Assembly (NCBI RefSeq): GCF_900100345.1 | Contig: NZ_FMTT01000034.1 | Span: forward strand, 1-61,407 | DNA: 61,407 nucleotides | Direction: 5' to 3' | DNA from: Paenibacillus tianmuensis | GTDB lineage: Bacteria > Bacillota > Bacilli > Paenibacillales > NBRC-103111 | Shown: positions 28,929-38,285 of the stretch, in pieces | Numbering within the stretch: the stretch's first letter is position 1 | How the letters are laid out: each line of letters opens with the position of its first letter | The notes under the pieces: generated by a model | Told to the model about the DNA's origin: nothing | Databases searched by the model: none | Seen by the model: the letters and a program-made list of their open reading frames with translations, nothing else | Made by a program: the position numbers and the translations under genes

Positions 28929-30437
28929 TTACTTTTTCAGAACTTTTTTTGCTTCCTGCCACAAAGATTCCATCTCTTGCAAATCAGTTTGGTCAAATGA
29001 TTTGCCCTTTAAACGCAATTGCGCCTCGATATACCCGAAACGTTCAAAAAATTTGCGGTTGGCGTCCGCCATCGCTTCTTCGGGGTCCACCTTGAGAAAC
29101 CGCGCCAGATTGACGACGGCAAAGAGCAGATCGCCCAACTCTTCCTGCTGCTCCGCTTTGCCGAAACGGTCGATCGCTTCTTTCACTTCGGCCAGCTCGG
29201 ACTCGACGACCGGCAGCACTTCTTCCTTGGTGCCCCAATCGAAGCCGACCGAAGCGGCTTTCTTCTGCAGCTTGTACGCCTTCATCAGTCCCGGCAGCTC
29301 ACGGGGAACGCCGGAGAGAAGCGGCTGTTCGTCGGGGTTAATCCCCTTCTTCCGCTTCTCCTCCTCCTTGATCTGCTGCCAGTTGCCCAGCGCCTCGTCG
29401 GCATCTTCCGCCTGCGCCGTCCCGAAGACGTGCGGATGACGACGGACGAGCTTCTCGTTGAGCTCGCGGATGACGTCGAAGACGGTAAACATCCCGTCCT
29501 CCGCTTCGATCTGCGAATGCAGCATGATCTGCAGCAGCAGATCGCCGAGCTCCTCGCGCATATGGTCGGGATCGTCCTCGTCGATCGTTTCCAGCACTTC
29601 GTACGCTTCTTCGATCAGGTTTTTGCGCAGCGATTGATGCGTCTGCTCGCGGTCCCACGGACAGCCCTCGGGGCTGCGGAGAATAGCCACAATCTCATGC
29701 AGCCGGGTAAAGGTGCGGCTCCGCACGTCCTCGCGGTCGGTGCGCGGCACCCAGACCAAGGACAAATTGCCGTAGCCCTCCACCCGGTCCAGCTCATAGA
29801 GCGGCACCTCGCGCACACGCTCTTCTCCGGCCACACCAAGCGCATGGCCGACGACGACGGGATAATCGTCCGGATACAGCTCCATCAGCGTCAGCTTCAC
29901 GTCGGACGCCGTGTAAACATCGTATACCTGCCCGATCAGCGTATGCAGCTGCGGATTGAGCCCGCTCGCCATCAGCGAGGTGCCGTCGAGCAGTTGAAAG
30001 CCTTCGATCGGATCGAAGCCGAGCTGAAGGAACGCTTGATCCAGGAAGCTCTCGCCGCCCATCAGGGTGAGCAGCACGCCCTCGGCCGGACAACGCTCGC
30101 GCAGCAGCTGTACGGTCCGCTCGGCCACCATCGGATGGCCAGGTACGGCGTAGAGCACCTCCCCGGTGCTCGCGGCTTTGGCCCGCTCGATCAATTGCGA
30201 AGCGATCTGCTCATAGACGGCGTCGAAGCCCTCGTTCGCTTCATAGACCGCATCGAACGTCTCGTAGCGAAGGCTGTGATGGTCGAGCATCGCGACCATC
30301 GGGTGCTCCCGGGTGCGGAGAAATATCGCCCCGCCTCGTGCGCCGGCGGCTTCGAGCTTGCGCCAGACGCCGAGGGTTAGTTGGTTTTCGTCGCCGGTTC
30401 CGAGACCGACGACCGTAATTTGCGGTTGAGTGGACAT
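28929..30437 (-). CDS. mazG: Tetrapyrrole methylase-like / MazG nucleotide pyrophosphohydrolase fusion
   Basis: A 502-residue two-part protein (YabN type). The first about 235 residues are a tetrapyrrole-methylase-like domain (TVVGLGTGDENQLTLGVW, YAVPGHPMVAE). The rest is MazG, with SPEGCPWDREQTHQSLRKNL, the metal-binding EEAYEVLETI and EELGDLLLQIMLHS, and a second similar motif QEELGDLLFAVVNLARF. It removes non-canonical nucleoside triphosphates; the first domain's role is unknown. Confidence 0.93.
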   Translation of the reverse strand: MSTQPQITVVGLGTGDENQLTLGVWRKLEAAGARGGAIFLRTREHPMVAMLDHHSLRYETFDAVYEANEGFDAVYEQIASQLIERAKAASTGEVLYAVPGHPMVAERTVQLLRERCPAEGVLLTLMGGESFLDQAFLQLGFDPIEGFQLLDGTSLMASGLNPQLHTLIGQVYDVYTASDVKLTLMELYPDDYPVVVGHALGVAGEERVREVPLYELDRVEGYGNLSLVWVPRTDREDVRSRTFTRLHEIVAILRSPEGCPWDREQTHQSLRKNLIEEAYEVLETIDEDDPDHMREELGDLLLQIMLHSQIEAEDGMFTVFDVIRELNEKLVRRHPHVFGTAQAEDADEALGNWQQIKEEEKRKKGINPDEQPLLSGVPRELPGLMKAYKLQKKAASVGFDWGTKEEVLPVVESELAEVKEAIDRFGKAEQQEELGDLLFAVVNLARFLKVDPEEAMADANRKFFERFGYIEAQLRLKGKSFDQTDLQEMESLWQEAKKVLKK

Positions 30438-30480
30438 AGCCCAGAACCGCCTCCTTTTGGTTTTGAGGTGGGGCGCTCCG

Positions 30481-32181
30481 TCAGCGGAGCAGCCGGAATC
30501 GGCGCAGCCAGACGAGGGGCTTCCCCGCCAGCTGCGGTACGAGCGCCAGATCGGCGGCGGTGACGACGCCCAGGCGCAGCAGGGCCGCCGCGTAAGCGAG
30601 CGCCCCTACGGCGACGCCGCCGAGCGCGATGACCGCGGCCGTGCCCCGTGGGGGCAGGGCTGCGGGCAGCCGCGCGAGCAGCGGCGGAACGCCGTGGGTC
30701 ACGGCCAGCAGGCCGAGCGCCATGAAACCGATGCCCAGCATCGGTTTCATGGCGGCAAGGCCGCCCGCGGCCGGGACCCCGGCGGCGCGCAGCGCGTGCG
30801 CGAGCGCGAGGCCGCCGGCGAGCGCGTAGGCGGCGACAGACGCCCAGGCGGCGCCGTCGATGCCGTAGCGCGGCACGAGCGCCACGCTGGCGGCGATTTT
30901 CACGGCGGCGGCGAGCAGCAGGTACAGCACCGGCGCGCGCACGGCGCCGAGGCCCTGCAGCACGCTTGCCGCCACGATGTTCACCGCCGAGAACAGGGCG
31001 GTGAACGCCAAGACCGCCATCGCCGTCGTACCTTCGGCGCTCTTGAAAAACATCACGTTCAGCGGCTCCGCCAGCAGAGCGAGCCCGAACGAAGCAGCAA
31101 GCCCGATCAGCCAGGTCAGCCGCAGGGACAAGCCCGCACGTGCACGCACCGCAGCCGCATCGCCGCGCCGGAGCGCTTCGGCGATGGCCGGAACGAGCGC
31201 CGCGGACATTGAGGATGCGATCATCGCGACCAGCTGCACGAGTGGCAAGCCGTGATTGTACAGCCCGAACTGATACAACGCTTCGTTCTCGTCGAAACCG
31301 GCCGAACGAAGCAGCCGAGGCATCGTAAACGAATCGACGAGCGTGAGGATCGGCATCGCCACGGAGCCGAGACAGAGGGGCAATGCATAGGCGGACAACC
31401 GTTTCGCCAGCGCCCAGTCGCGCCGCCAGCCGCCGCCGTCCCCTCCAACCGGGGCTTGCGCCTGGAAAGGCTCGCCTCCCCGCTCCTTACGCCAATACCA
31501 CAGCATGACCGCCAGTCCCGCCAGCGCGCCCGTCACCGAGCCGAACGTTGCGCCTGCGGCGATTTGTTCCGGCCCGAGGCCGAGCCGCATCAGCACGAGC
31601 AGCAAAACGACCATCGTCGCCACCCGCACCGTCTGCTCCACCACCTGAGACCAAGCGGTCGGCCGCATGTCCTGATAGCCTTGATAGTAGCCGCGCAGCG
31701 CAGACATAAGGGGCACGATAAGCAGGGCATAAGACACGCTTCGTATCGCCGGAGCCGTTTGCGGCGCAGCCATCCACCGCGCAAGCATCTCCGCCCCGAA
31801 ATACAGCAGCGAAAAAAAGACAATGCCGGTGCCCATCAGCGAAAAGGAAGCCACCCGGAGCACGCGCCGGGCCTCGTGATACTTCCGTTCGGCAGCATAC
31901 TCCGACACAAACTTCGATACGACCAGAGGAAATCCGGCCGTGGCCAAAACCAAAATCAATATGTACAACGGATACACGGCATTGTATATGCCGAAGACCG
32001 CATCGCCCGCCAGATTTTGCAGCGGAATTTTTTGCAGCGTGCCGATCAGCTTCGAAATGATGGCCGCCAGACCGAGCAGGGCCGCCCCTTGCAACAGCGC
32101 CGAGCCTTTTCCGCCGTCCCGGTCTTTGCTGTCCGCAATCTCAGGCCCGCCTGCCTCCATCCGCTCCGATCGCTCTTTCAT
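30481..32181 (-). CDS. yabM: MATE/MVF-family polysaccharide flippase (SpoVB/YabM type)
   Basis: About 566 residues from the ATG at 32181, which follows AAGGGGAAG; the frame extends further but lacks a better start. There are roughly 14 membrane segments, with LLGLAAIISKLIGTLQKIPL at the first and GYYQGYQDMRPTAWSQVVEQ, a family motif of the SpoVB/MurJ group. It lies between spoVT and mazG as yabM does. The likely substrate is a lipid-linked saccharide. The C-terminal third is very GC- and alanine-rich. Confidence 0.88.
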   Translation of the reverse strand: MKERSERMEAGGPEIADSKDRDGGKGSALLQGAALLGLAAIISKLIGTLQKIPLQNLAGDAVFGIYNAVYPLYILILVLATAGFPLVVSKFVSEYAAERKYHEARRVLRVASFSLMGTGIVFFSLLYFGAEMLARWMAAPQTAPAIRSVSYALLIVPLMSALRGYYQGYQDMRPTAWSQVVEQTVRVATMVVLLLVLMRLGLGPEQIAAGATFGSVTGALAGLAVMLWYWRKERGGEPFQAQAPVGGDGGGWRRDWALAKRLSAYALPLCLGSVAMPILTLVDSFTMPRLLRSAGFDENEALYQFGLYNHGLPLVQLVAMIASSMSAALVPAIAEALRRGDAAAVRARAGLSLRLTWLIGLAASFGLALLAEPLNVMFFKSAEGTTAMAVLAFTALFSAVNIVAASVLQGLGAVRAPVLYLLLAAAVKIAASVALVPRYGIDGAAWASVAAYALAGGLALAHALRAAGVPAAGGLAAMKPMLGIGFMALGLLAVTHGVPPLLARLPAALPPRGTAAVIALGGVAVGALAYAAALLRLGVVTAADLALVPQLAGKPLVWLRRFRLLR

Positions 32182-32286
32182 GACGCTTCCCCTTCGTTCC
32201 CGCGACCGGTCCCTCATCCGTCTGGCGAGAGACCATTCAGATAGATTTTGCAGCCCCATTATACCGCAATTCGCAATCCTTTTCCA

Positions 32287-32336
32287 AAAACGCAAAAAGC
32301 TTCCCGATCTCCCTCCAAGGGATTCCTATCAGGAAG
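32287..32336 (-). terminator. Terminator after spoVT
   Basis: Minus strand CAGCTTCC / GGAAGCT outer stem with an inner TCCCTTGGAGGGA hairpin and a TTTTTG tail, just past the spoVT stop. Confidence 0.7.
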
Positions 32337-32362
32337 CTGCGCATCGCTGTCCATCGGCGGAG

Positions 32363-32905
32363 CTACTGCTCCATCTGCTTTGCCAGAAAGCCGGCGGCCG
32401 TTTCCGCCATCTTCAGTTCCATTTGACCCATCTTCACATTCTCGTCCTTGTTCAGCAAGATCACCGAACCGATCGGATCGCCCCCCGCCACGATCGGCGC
32501 AATCACATACGAGCTGTACGTCTCGGTAATGTCCTTGCAGATTTCAAAAGAGCCGCCGCCGGTTTCCAGCGTTGCTTTACGGTTTTCCATGCATTGTTCG
32601 ACCAGCGAACCGATCTGCTTCTCCAAAAAATCTTTTTTCGAGCCGCCAGCTATGGCGATGACCGTATCGCGGTCAGATATCATCGTGATATGGTTTGTGC
32701 TCTCATAGAGCGATTCGGCGTATTCCTTGGCAAAATCTCCAAGCTCGCCGATAGGAGAATATTTCTTTAATATGACTTCCCCATCCCGGTCCACAAAAAT
32801 TTCAAGCGGATCCCCTTCCCGAATACGCAGGGTGCGGCGTATCTCCTTCGGGATTACGACCCTGCCAAGATCGTCGATACGACGAACGATTCCAGTTGCT
32901 TTCAT
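32363..32905 (-). CDS. spoVT: Stage V sporulation protein T (transcription regulator)
   Basis: About 180 residues from the ATG at 32905. The N-terminal AbrB-like swapped-hairpin DNA-binding domain (MKATGIVRRIDDLGRVVIPK, REGDPLEIFVDRDGEVILKKY) is followed by a GAF-like domain with AIAGGSKKDFLEKQIG. It tunes sigma-G genes in the forespore. A sigma-G promoter lies upstream. Confidence 0.95.
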   Translation of the reverse strand: MKATGIVRRIDDLGRVVIPKEIRRTLRIREGDPLEIFVDRDGEVILKKYSPIGELGDFAKEYAESLYESTNHITMISDRDTVIAIAGGSKKDFLEKQIGSLVEQCMENRKATLETGGGSFEICKDITETYSSYVIAPIVAGGDPIGSVILLNKDENVKMGQMELKMAETAAGFLAKQMEQ

Positions 32906-32991
32906 GTTTCTAGATGCCTCGCTTTCCAAGAAGAATGGGATACAGACTGGATGTGACCCTGTATGCAAAATGGAGGGAATTCGACTGACCC

Positions 32992-33021
32992 TAGTATTCT
33001 TCAATTCCCGGCGGCCTATGC
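32992..33021 (-). promoter_or_regulatory. Probable sigma-G promoter of spoVT
   Basis: Minus strand -35 GCATA (33017-33021), 18 bp, -10 AATACTA (32992-32998), against consensus GYATR and CATACTA. spoVT is a sigma-G gene in B. subtilis. Confidence 0.6.
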
Positions 33022-33103
33022 ATGTCCAACTCCGACACAGTTGCAGACGCTTGGTCGGACGCTTAAGCCATCGCTGTTTACATTATGTCCAAAAAAATGA
33101 AAA

Positions 33104-33135
33104 CAAAACAGGGCACCCCATAGGGTACCCTGGTG
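33104..33135 (-). terminator. Rho-independent terminator after prsA
   Basis: Minus strand CAGGGTACCC / GGTGCCCTG stem and a TTTTG tail, just past the stop of the foldase gene. Confidence 0.85.
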
Positions 33136-33139
33136 ATTG

Positions 33140-34246
33140 TTACTTGCCGCCTTCCGTCTTAGGCGCGTCCGTTTTTGGAGCTTCTGTTTTCGGAGCTTCG
33201 GTTTTAGGCGCATCGGTTTTCGGAGCTTCGGCCGGCTTTTTCTCCTCCGGCTTCGGCAGATTGTTCGTCTTAATCAAACCTGGCAGTTCTTTCTCCACAA
33301 ACTCGTACACCTTCGGCTCAGCCGCCTCGGAACGCAGCTCCGGCTTGACTTCGTCGAGCGTTTTCGTTTTGCGGGATTCGACTTTCATCACATGGTAGCC
33401 GAACGACGTTTCCACCGGATCGCTGATCTTCCCGATCGGCAGCTCCGCCGCCGCTTTCTTAAATTCAGGCACAAATTGGGAGATTTCCGCGTTCTCGTAC
33501 TTGCCGCCCTTATCTTTCGAGCCCGGATCGTCCGAATATTCTTTCGCCAGCGCGTCAAAGTCGCCGCCCTTGTTCAATTTGTCCTGTACTTCCTTTGCCC
33601 GCTTGAGCGCATCTTCCTTGGAAAGGGATTCCTTGCCTGTCGCCGGATCTTTAATTCCGATCAGAATATGCCTGACCGTCGCCGTCACATAAGCGGATTT
33701 GTCCTGTTCCAGTTTGGTGTTATAAGCGGTTTGAATCTCTTGGTCGGTCACTTTGCTCTCTTCGGAGACAATTCCCGTGATGCTGCGCTTCATGAACTCT
33801 TCGACGTCTTTCTGCTCCAGCTTCGCATCCTTGAGCTGTTTCTCCATGCCGCCTTCCTGAGCGTTCAGGATGCCCTTGATCTTCTCGAACTGTTCGTTAA
33901 ACTGCTTCTCGGCTTCCGCCTTGGCTTTGTCGTCCGCACGGGAGGACAAAATTTTGAAGGTGACGAGCTGCTTCATCATATTTTGTTGAAAGGCAGGGTC
34001 GTCTTTGAATTGCGCAAATTGCTTATTAAAGAACATACTTACATTCAAAAAGGTATCGAATTCGCCGCGCGTGACTTGTCCGTCCTTGTACGTCACAAGC
34101 ACCTCGCTCGGTTTGCCTTTATCAGCAGCAGCCGTTGCCGCCTCGTCTGTTTTCTTGCCGCAACCTGCAGCGACGCCCACGACCAACACGAGCGCACAAA
34201 GAGCCATAAGCCCTCTTCGTAACGGTTTCCGTTTATTTTGCCACAT
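33140..34246 (-). CDS. prsA: PrsA-like lipoprotein foldase (PpiC domain)
   Basis: A 368-residue lipoprotein: signal peptide with lipobox VVGVAAGC (Cys29), a SurA/PrsA helical domain (about 45-190), a parvulin domain (TATVRHILIGIKDPATGK, then FGYHVMKVESRKTKTLDEV), and a C-terminal tail of five APKT(D/E)-type repeats ending GGK. It likely assists folding outside the membrane. It overlaps the end of mfd by 14 nt. No such gene is between mfd and spoVT in B. subtilis. Confidence 0.9.
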   Translation of the reverse strand: MWQNKRKPLRRGLMALCALVLVVGVAAGCGKKTDEAATAAADKGKPSEVLVTYKDGQVTRGEFDTFLNVSMFFNKQFAQFKDDPAFQQNMMKQLVTFKILSSRADDKAKAEAEKQFNEQFEKIKGILNAQEGGMEKQLKDAKLEQKDVEEFMKRSITGIVSEESKVTDQEIQTAYNTKLEQDKSAYVTATVRHILIGIKDPATGKESLSKEDALKRAKEVQDKLNKGGDFDALAKEYSDDPGSKDKGGKYENAEISQFVPEFKKAAAELPIGKISDPVETSFGYHVMKVESRKTKTLDEVKPELRSEAAEPKVYEFVEKELPGLIKTNNLPKPEEKKPAEAPKTDAPKTEAPKTEAPKTDAPKTEGGK

Positions 34247-37200
34247 TCTGCAGCTCTCCCTTCGATTTCAACACACGCTTGTATTGTACCAGAAATCTTT
34301 CCAGCAAAGCGATGGTTTCTTCTGGCTTCAACCCTTTTCCCTTGAGCTCGATGTGAATTTGCGGTCCGCTGATCAGCTTGACCCGATTCTCGAATTCGCC
34401 CGACAGCTGAAACAGCTTCTGTCCGTCCAGATTGCCGTTCTGATCGGGGTGAATTTTCAACTCATAATCGAGCCCCTTCTGCGAAATGATCTCGATACCG
34501 TACAAGGCACCGTACACTTTCAGTCGCGCGGCGGTCAACAGATTTTGCACCGCCTCCGGCAGATCGCCGAAACGGTCGACCAATTCGTCCTCAAGCTCCA
34601 TCGCTTCATCCAAGGTTTGGATGGCCGCGACTTTTTTGTAAATCTCGATTTTTTGCACGCTATCGTAGATGTAATCGCCGGGAATGTAAGCATCCAGCTG
34701 GATATCGAGCTGCGTTGACCATACCTTCGTCTCCTGCACGGCTTCGCCGCCCAATTCCTTCTTGCGCTTCTGAATTTCCTCGGCCAGCATTTGCGAATAC
34801 AGATCAAAGCCTACCGACGCGATAAATCCGTGCTGCTCCGCGCCGAGTAGGTTGCCCGCACCGCGGATGGACAAGTCTCTCATCGCAATTTTAAACCCGG
34901 AACCAAGTTCTGTAAACTCTTTTATCGCCTGCAGCCGCTTCTCGGCCACCTCCGTCAGCACCTTATCGCGCTGGTACGTAAAGTAAGCGTAAGCGATCCG
35001 GTTGGAGCGCCCGACCCGGCCGCGAAGCTGATACAGCTGGGACAAGCCCATCTTGTCGGCATCGTGGACAATCAGCGTATTGACGTTCGGGATATCGACT
35101 CCGGTCTCGATGATGCTGGTGCTGACCAGCACGTCGTATTCGCCGTCGAGGAAGTCGAGAATGGTTTTCTCCAGCTCCTGATCGGACATTTGGCCATGCG
35201 CGACCGTCACCCGGGCGTCAGGAACGAGCATTGAGATTTGATCGGCTATCTGGGTAATTCCCTGCACTCGGTTGAACAGGTAATAGACCTGACCTTCACG
35301 CGCCAGTTCCCGTTCGATGGCCTCCCGGACCAGCGAGGCGCTGTATTCGACGACATATGTCTGTACCGGAAAACGGTTTTCCGGCGGCGTCTCGATGACC
35401 GACAAGTCCCGCACGCCGAGCATGGACATATGCAGGGTACGGGGAATCGGCGTCGCGGTCAGCGTCAGCACGTCCACGTTCGTCTTCAGTCGCTTCAGCT
35501 TTTCCTTGTGCGACACACCGAAGCGCTGCTCTTCGTCGACGATCAGCAATCCCAAATCCTTGAACTGCACATCCTTCGACAACAGCCGGTGCGTCCCGAT
35601 CACCACGTCCACGGTGCCGTTCTTGATGCCTTTCATCGTTTCGGTCTGCTCCTTCTTGGAGCGGAACCGGCTGAGCACTTGAATGTTAAACGGATAGCCC
35701 GAAAACCGCTCCCGGAACGTCTCGTAATGCTGCTGCGCCAAAATCGTCGTCGGCACGAGCACCGCTACCTGCTTGCCGTCAATCGCCGCCTTAAATGCCG
35801 CGCGGATCGCCACCTCGGTTTTCCCGTATCCGACGTCGCCACATAGCAAGCGATCCATCGGTCTCGACTTCTCCATGTCTATCTTGATTTCTTCAATGGC
35901 CCGAAGCTGGTCCGACGTTTCTTCGTACGGGAACATGCCCTCGAATTCCTGCTGGTAGTTCGAATCTTGATTGAAGGCGTACCCCGCCGTCGCTTGACGT
36001 TCCGCATACAGCTTGATCAGATCGTCGGCAATATCCTGTACGGACGCGCGAGCCTTGCTTTTCACGCGGTTCCAGTCAGCGCCTCCGAGCTTATAGACCT
36101 TCGGTTCTTTGCCTTCTTCCGAGCCGACGTATTTCTGCACATGATCGATCTGGTCGATCGGCACCGACAGCTTGTCGCCGCCGGCGTACATGATGTGTAG
36201 ATAATCTTTATGAATCCCGCCAACCTCAAGCGTGCCAATGCCGACAAATTTACCGATTCCGTGGTTGACGTGAACGACGTAATCGCCGATCTTAAGCTCC
36301 TGATAGTTTTTAATCCGCTCGGCGTTTTCGATCTTTTTGTCCACCTTGCGCGCTTTGCGCTGCTTCTGCGTGAACATCTCGCCTTCGGTGATGACGACCA
36401 GATGAATACCCGGCAGCTCGAAGCCGGTCTGTAGATTGCCGTCTACGATCTGCGGCTCGTCGATGTGATAGTCGGCCAGCACGCGCTTAATGCGGTCGAC
36501 CCGCTCCGCTCCGCTCGCTACCATCATCACCTTCGCGCCGGGCTTTTTCCAACGCTCCATTTCGCTTTTCAACAGGTTCATCTGCCCGTGGAAATTTTGC
36601 ATCAGGCGGCACATGAAGTTGACGATGTTCTGAGGCGACGTCTGCGGCACCTGCCGCAGGAACAGCGACATGTACAAGGTCGGATACGGTCTGCGGTGCA
36701 GCAGCGTCTCGTACGGCTTCGACAGCACGAGCTGCGGCAGACATTTGCCGTCCTGCAGCGACATCGTCATCCATTCGGCCTCATCCTTCTCCAGCTGCTT
36801 TGCCGTCTCCAGCAGCCGGGCCGGTTCGTCCACGATAAGAATGGAGTCCTTGGGCATGTAATCGAGCAGTGTCTGACGCTGCGGGAACAGCAAAGAGACG
36901 TATTTGAACATCCCTTGAAAATTCTGCCCCTCGCGAAGCAGCTCGATCTCGTGGCCGATGCCTTCGAGCAGCCGGTCCTTCGCCCCGCGGTCCGACATTT
37001 TACCGATCTGTTCCTGAAGCAGCTCATACGCATGCTGCGCTGCCGTTTGTAACCGTTTACGGTCGACTACGATTTCACGACAGGCCGTAATGACAAGCTC
37101 GGAGCATTTATGGATCGATCGCTGATCGGCCGGGTCGAACGTCCGAATCGAGTCCACCTCAATATCGAACAGCTCAATCCGGTACGGGTTCGGCGAAGTG

Positions 37201-37757
37201 AGCGGATAAAAATCAATAATGCCTCCGCGAACGCTCAGTTCCCCTTTGTTCTCGACACGCTCTACCCTTTCGTAGCCAAGCTCGACCATCCGGCCGATGA
37301 ACGACTCCAGCTCAATTGTATCCCCGACGGCGACGCGAAGCCGCGCTTCCGCAATCGACGCCTGATCTGGTAGCAGCCGCCGCATCCCGGCATACGGCAC
37401 GATGACGATCCCGCGAAAGCTGTCCGCCAGCTTGGACAGCGCGTCGATCCGCTGCGCCAGCATTTCTGGACTTGCGATGGCCGCTTCGGCCGCCAGAAGC
37501 TCCTGGGCCGGAAATAGCAGAACTTGGCCTTCCGGCAGCAGCTCCGCCAAATCTTCGAACATTTTTTGTGCGGAAAACATATTGTGGGTCACGACAAATA
37601 GAGGCTGCTGCAGCTCCTCGTAAAGCGAAGCCAGCATCACCTGCCGTGAAGAACCGGTCAACCCGGCTATTAACTGTTCTCTCATCCCCGAACGTAGGCC
37701 GGACACGACGCTTTGAAAATCGTTGTCCGCGGAGAACGCCTGAATCAAAGCCTGCAA
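34233..37757 (-). CDS. mfd: Transcription-repair coupling factor
   Basis: Removes RNA polymerase stalled at DNA damage and recruits UvrA. The 1174-residue product has UvrB-like N-terminal domains, the RNA polymerase-interacting CarD-like domain (KIGDYVVHVNHGIGKFVGI), and a RecG-like translocase with Walker A LCGDVGYGKTEVA, DEEQRFGV box, TATPIPRTLHMS, and QLRGRVGRSNR, then the TRCF C-terminal domain. It starts at TTG (37757) behind AGAGGGG. Confidence 0.97.
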   Translation of the reverse strand: MQALIQAFSADNDFQSVVSGLRSGMREQLIAGLTGSSRQVMLASLYEELQQPLFVVTHNMFSAQKMFEDLAELLPEGQVLLFPAQELLAAEAAIASPEMLAQRIDALSKLADSFRGIVIVPYAGMRRLLPDQASIAEARLRVAVGDTIELESFIGRMVELGYERVERVENKGELSVRGGIIDFYPLTSPNPYRIELFDIEVDSIRTFDPADQRSIHKCSELVITACREIVVDRKRLQTAAQHAYELLQEQIGKMSDRGAKDRLLEGIGHEIELLREGQNFQGMFKYVSLLFPQRQTLLDYMPKDSILIVDEPARLLETAKQLEKDEAEWMTMSLQDGKCLPQLVLSKPYETLLHRRPYPTLYMSLFLRQVPQTSPQNIVNFMCRLMQNFHGQMNLLKSEMERWKKPGAKVMMVASGAERVDRIKRVLADYHIDEPQIVDGNLQTGFELPGIHLVVITEGEMFTQKQRKARKVDKKIENAERIKNYQELKIGDYVVHVNHGIGKFVGIGTLEVGGIHKDYLHIMYAGGDKLSVPIDQIDHVQKYVGSEEGKEPKVYKLGGADWNRVKSKARASVQDIADDLIKLYAERQATAGYAFNQDSNYQQEFEGMFPYEETSDQLRAIEEIKIDMEKSRPMDRLLCGDVGYGKTEVAIRAAFKAAIDGKQVAVLVPTTILAQQHYETFRERFSGYPFNIQVLSRFRSKKEQTETMKGIKNGTVDVVIGTHRLLSKDVQFKDLGLLIVDEEQRFGVSHKEKLKRLKTNVDVLTLTATPIPRTLHMSMLGVRDLSVIETPPENRFPVQTYVVEYSASLVREAIERELAREGQVYYLFNRVQGITQIADQISMLVPDARVTVAHGQMSDQELEKTILDFLDGEYDVLVSTSIIETGVDIPNVNTLIVHDADKMGLSQLYQLRGRVGRSNRIAYAYFTYQRDKVLTEVAEKRLQAIKEFTELGSGFKIAMRDLSIRGAGNLLGAEQHGFIASVGFDLYSQMLAEEIQKRKKELGGEAVQETKVWSTQLDIQLDAYIPGDYIYDSVQKIEIYKKVAAIQTLDEAMELEDELVDRFGDLPEAVQNLLTAARLKVYGALYGIEIISQKGLDYELKIHPDQNGNLDGQKLFQLSGEFENRVKLISGPQIHIELKGKGLKPEETIALLERFLVQYKRVLKSKGELQNVAK

Positions 37758-37788
37758 AACAGGACACCCCTCTCAACCGCGTAACACT

Positions 37789-37904
37789 AAAAAAGCCTAG
37801 AAGTCCCGTGAATAAGCAGCAGTGCGGGCGCAATCGCTTCTGAAACAGCGAATCGGAAGGACGATCCACCCGCGCAGCGGCCTCTTATTCACCGGACTTT
37901 AGGC
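37789..37904 (-). other. Long structured element / terminator between fin and mfd
   Basis: Arms 37795-37816 and 37884-37904 pair over about 20 bp with one bulge and one mismatch; the minus strand then runs into TTTTTT at 37789-37794. The 67-nt interior has its own GCGGG/CCCGC stem. It looks like a terminator capped by a branched RNA, or a small fold-back DNA element. It occupies the gap between fin and mfd. Confidence 0.75.
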
Positions 37905-37948
37905 CGATCCTCAACCACAAAGCCGGATAGCCGAAATGCGAACAACCC

Positions 37949-38179
37949 CTATTGCAGAGGATTCGCGAGGAGCGAGAGCTCCGGATTGGCATCCAGCGCT
38001 TCCTTGCAGTAATCGCAAACCACCTTGACGGTGACATCCCCATTCGGGTTATACGATATTATATCTCTCCGCTCCTCAGGGGTCAAGAAATGGAACCCGA
38101 GTTGAAACTCGCTCACTTCCCCCTGCCGGATTTCTCCGATTAAGGTCTGGCAATGACGACAAACATATTTCAGAGCCAT
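37949..38179 (-). CDS. fin: Anti-sigma factor Fin (YabK)
   Basis: A 76-residue zinc protein with two CxxC pairs, CRHC (7-10) and CDYC (about 55-58), and the family stretch LGFHFLTPEERRDIISYN. Fin binds sigma-F and helps the switch to sigma-G in the forespore. It lies between pth and mfd, as in B. subtilis. GGAGGAGG ribosome-binding site. Confidence 0.93.
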   Translation of the reverse strand: MALKYVCRHCQTLIGEIRQGEVSEFQLGFHFLTPEERRDIISYNPNGDVTVKVVCDYCKEALDANPELSLLANPLQ

Positions 38180-38218
38180 CGGACTTCCTCCTCCCGCTTG
38201 CCAAGCGCCGTTTTTACT

Positions 38219-38248
38219 TATTATGGCCGGGATGGGAAGAGATTAGCC
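38219..38248 (-). promoter_or_regulatory. Possible sigma-F promoter of fin
   Basis: Minus strand -10 GGCCATAATA (38219-38228) fits GGnnAnAHTR fully. The -35, GGCTA at 15 bp, is a poor match to GYATA. fin is a sigma-F gene in B. subtilis. Confidence 0.35.
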
Positions 38249-38285
38249 TCTTGGCTAACGCTTTTTCTTGGGAGAAGGAAACGGC

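Noticed and set aside
29019..30380. Plus-strand open frame of 453 codons antisense to mazG
   Set aside because: It mirrors a certain gene in GC-rich DNA, has no ribosome-binding site and no recognisable protein features.
31252..32244. Plus-strand open frame of 330 codons antisense to yabM
   Set aside because: Arg/His-rich shadow with no start signal; the minus-strand flippase is clear.
33137..34222. Plus-strand open frame of 361 codons antisense to prsA
   Set aside because: Phe/Arg-rich shadow of the lipoprotein gene.
37830..37890. GGGTGGATCGTCC on the minus strand resembles the T-box core upstream of mfd
   Set aside because: The full T-box sequence, a specifier loop and an aminoacyl-tRNA or amino-acid gene are all missing.
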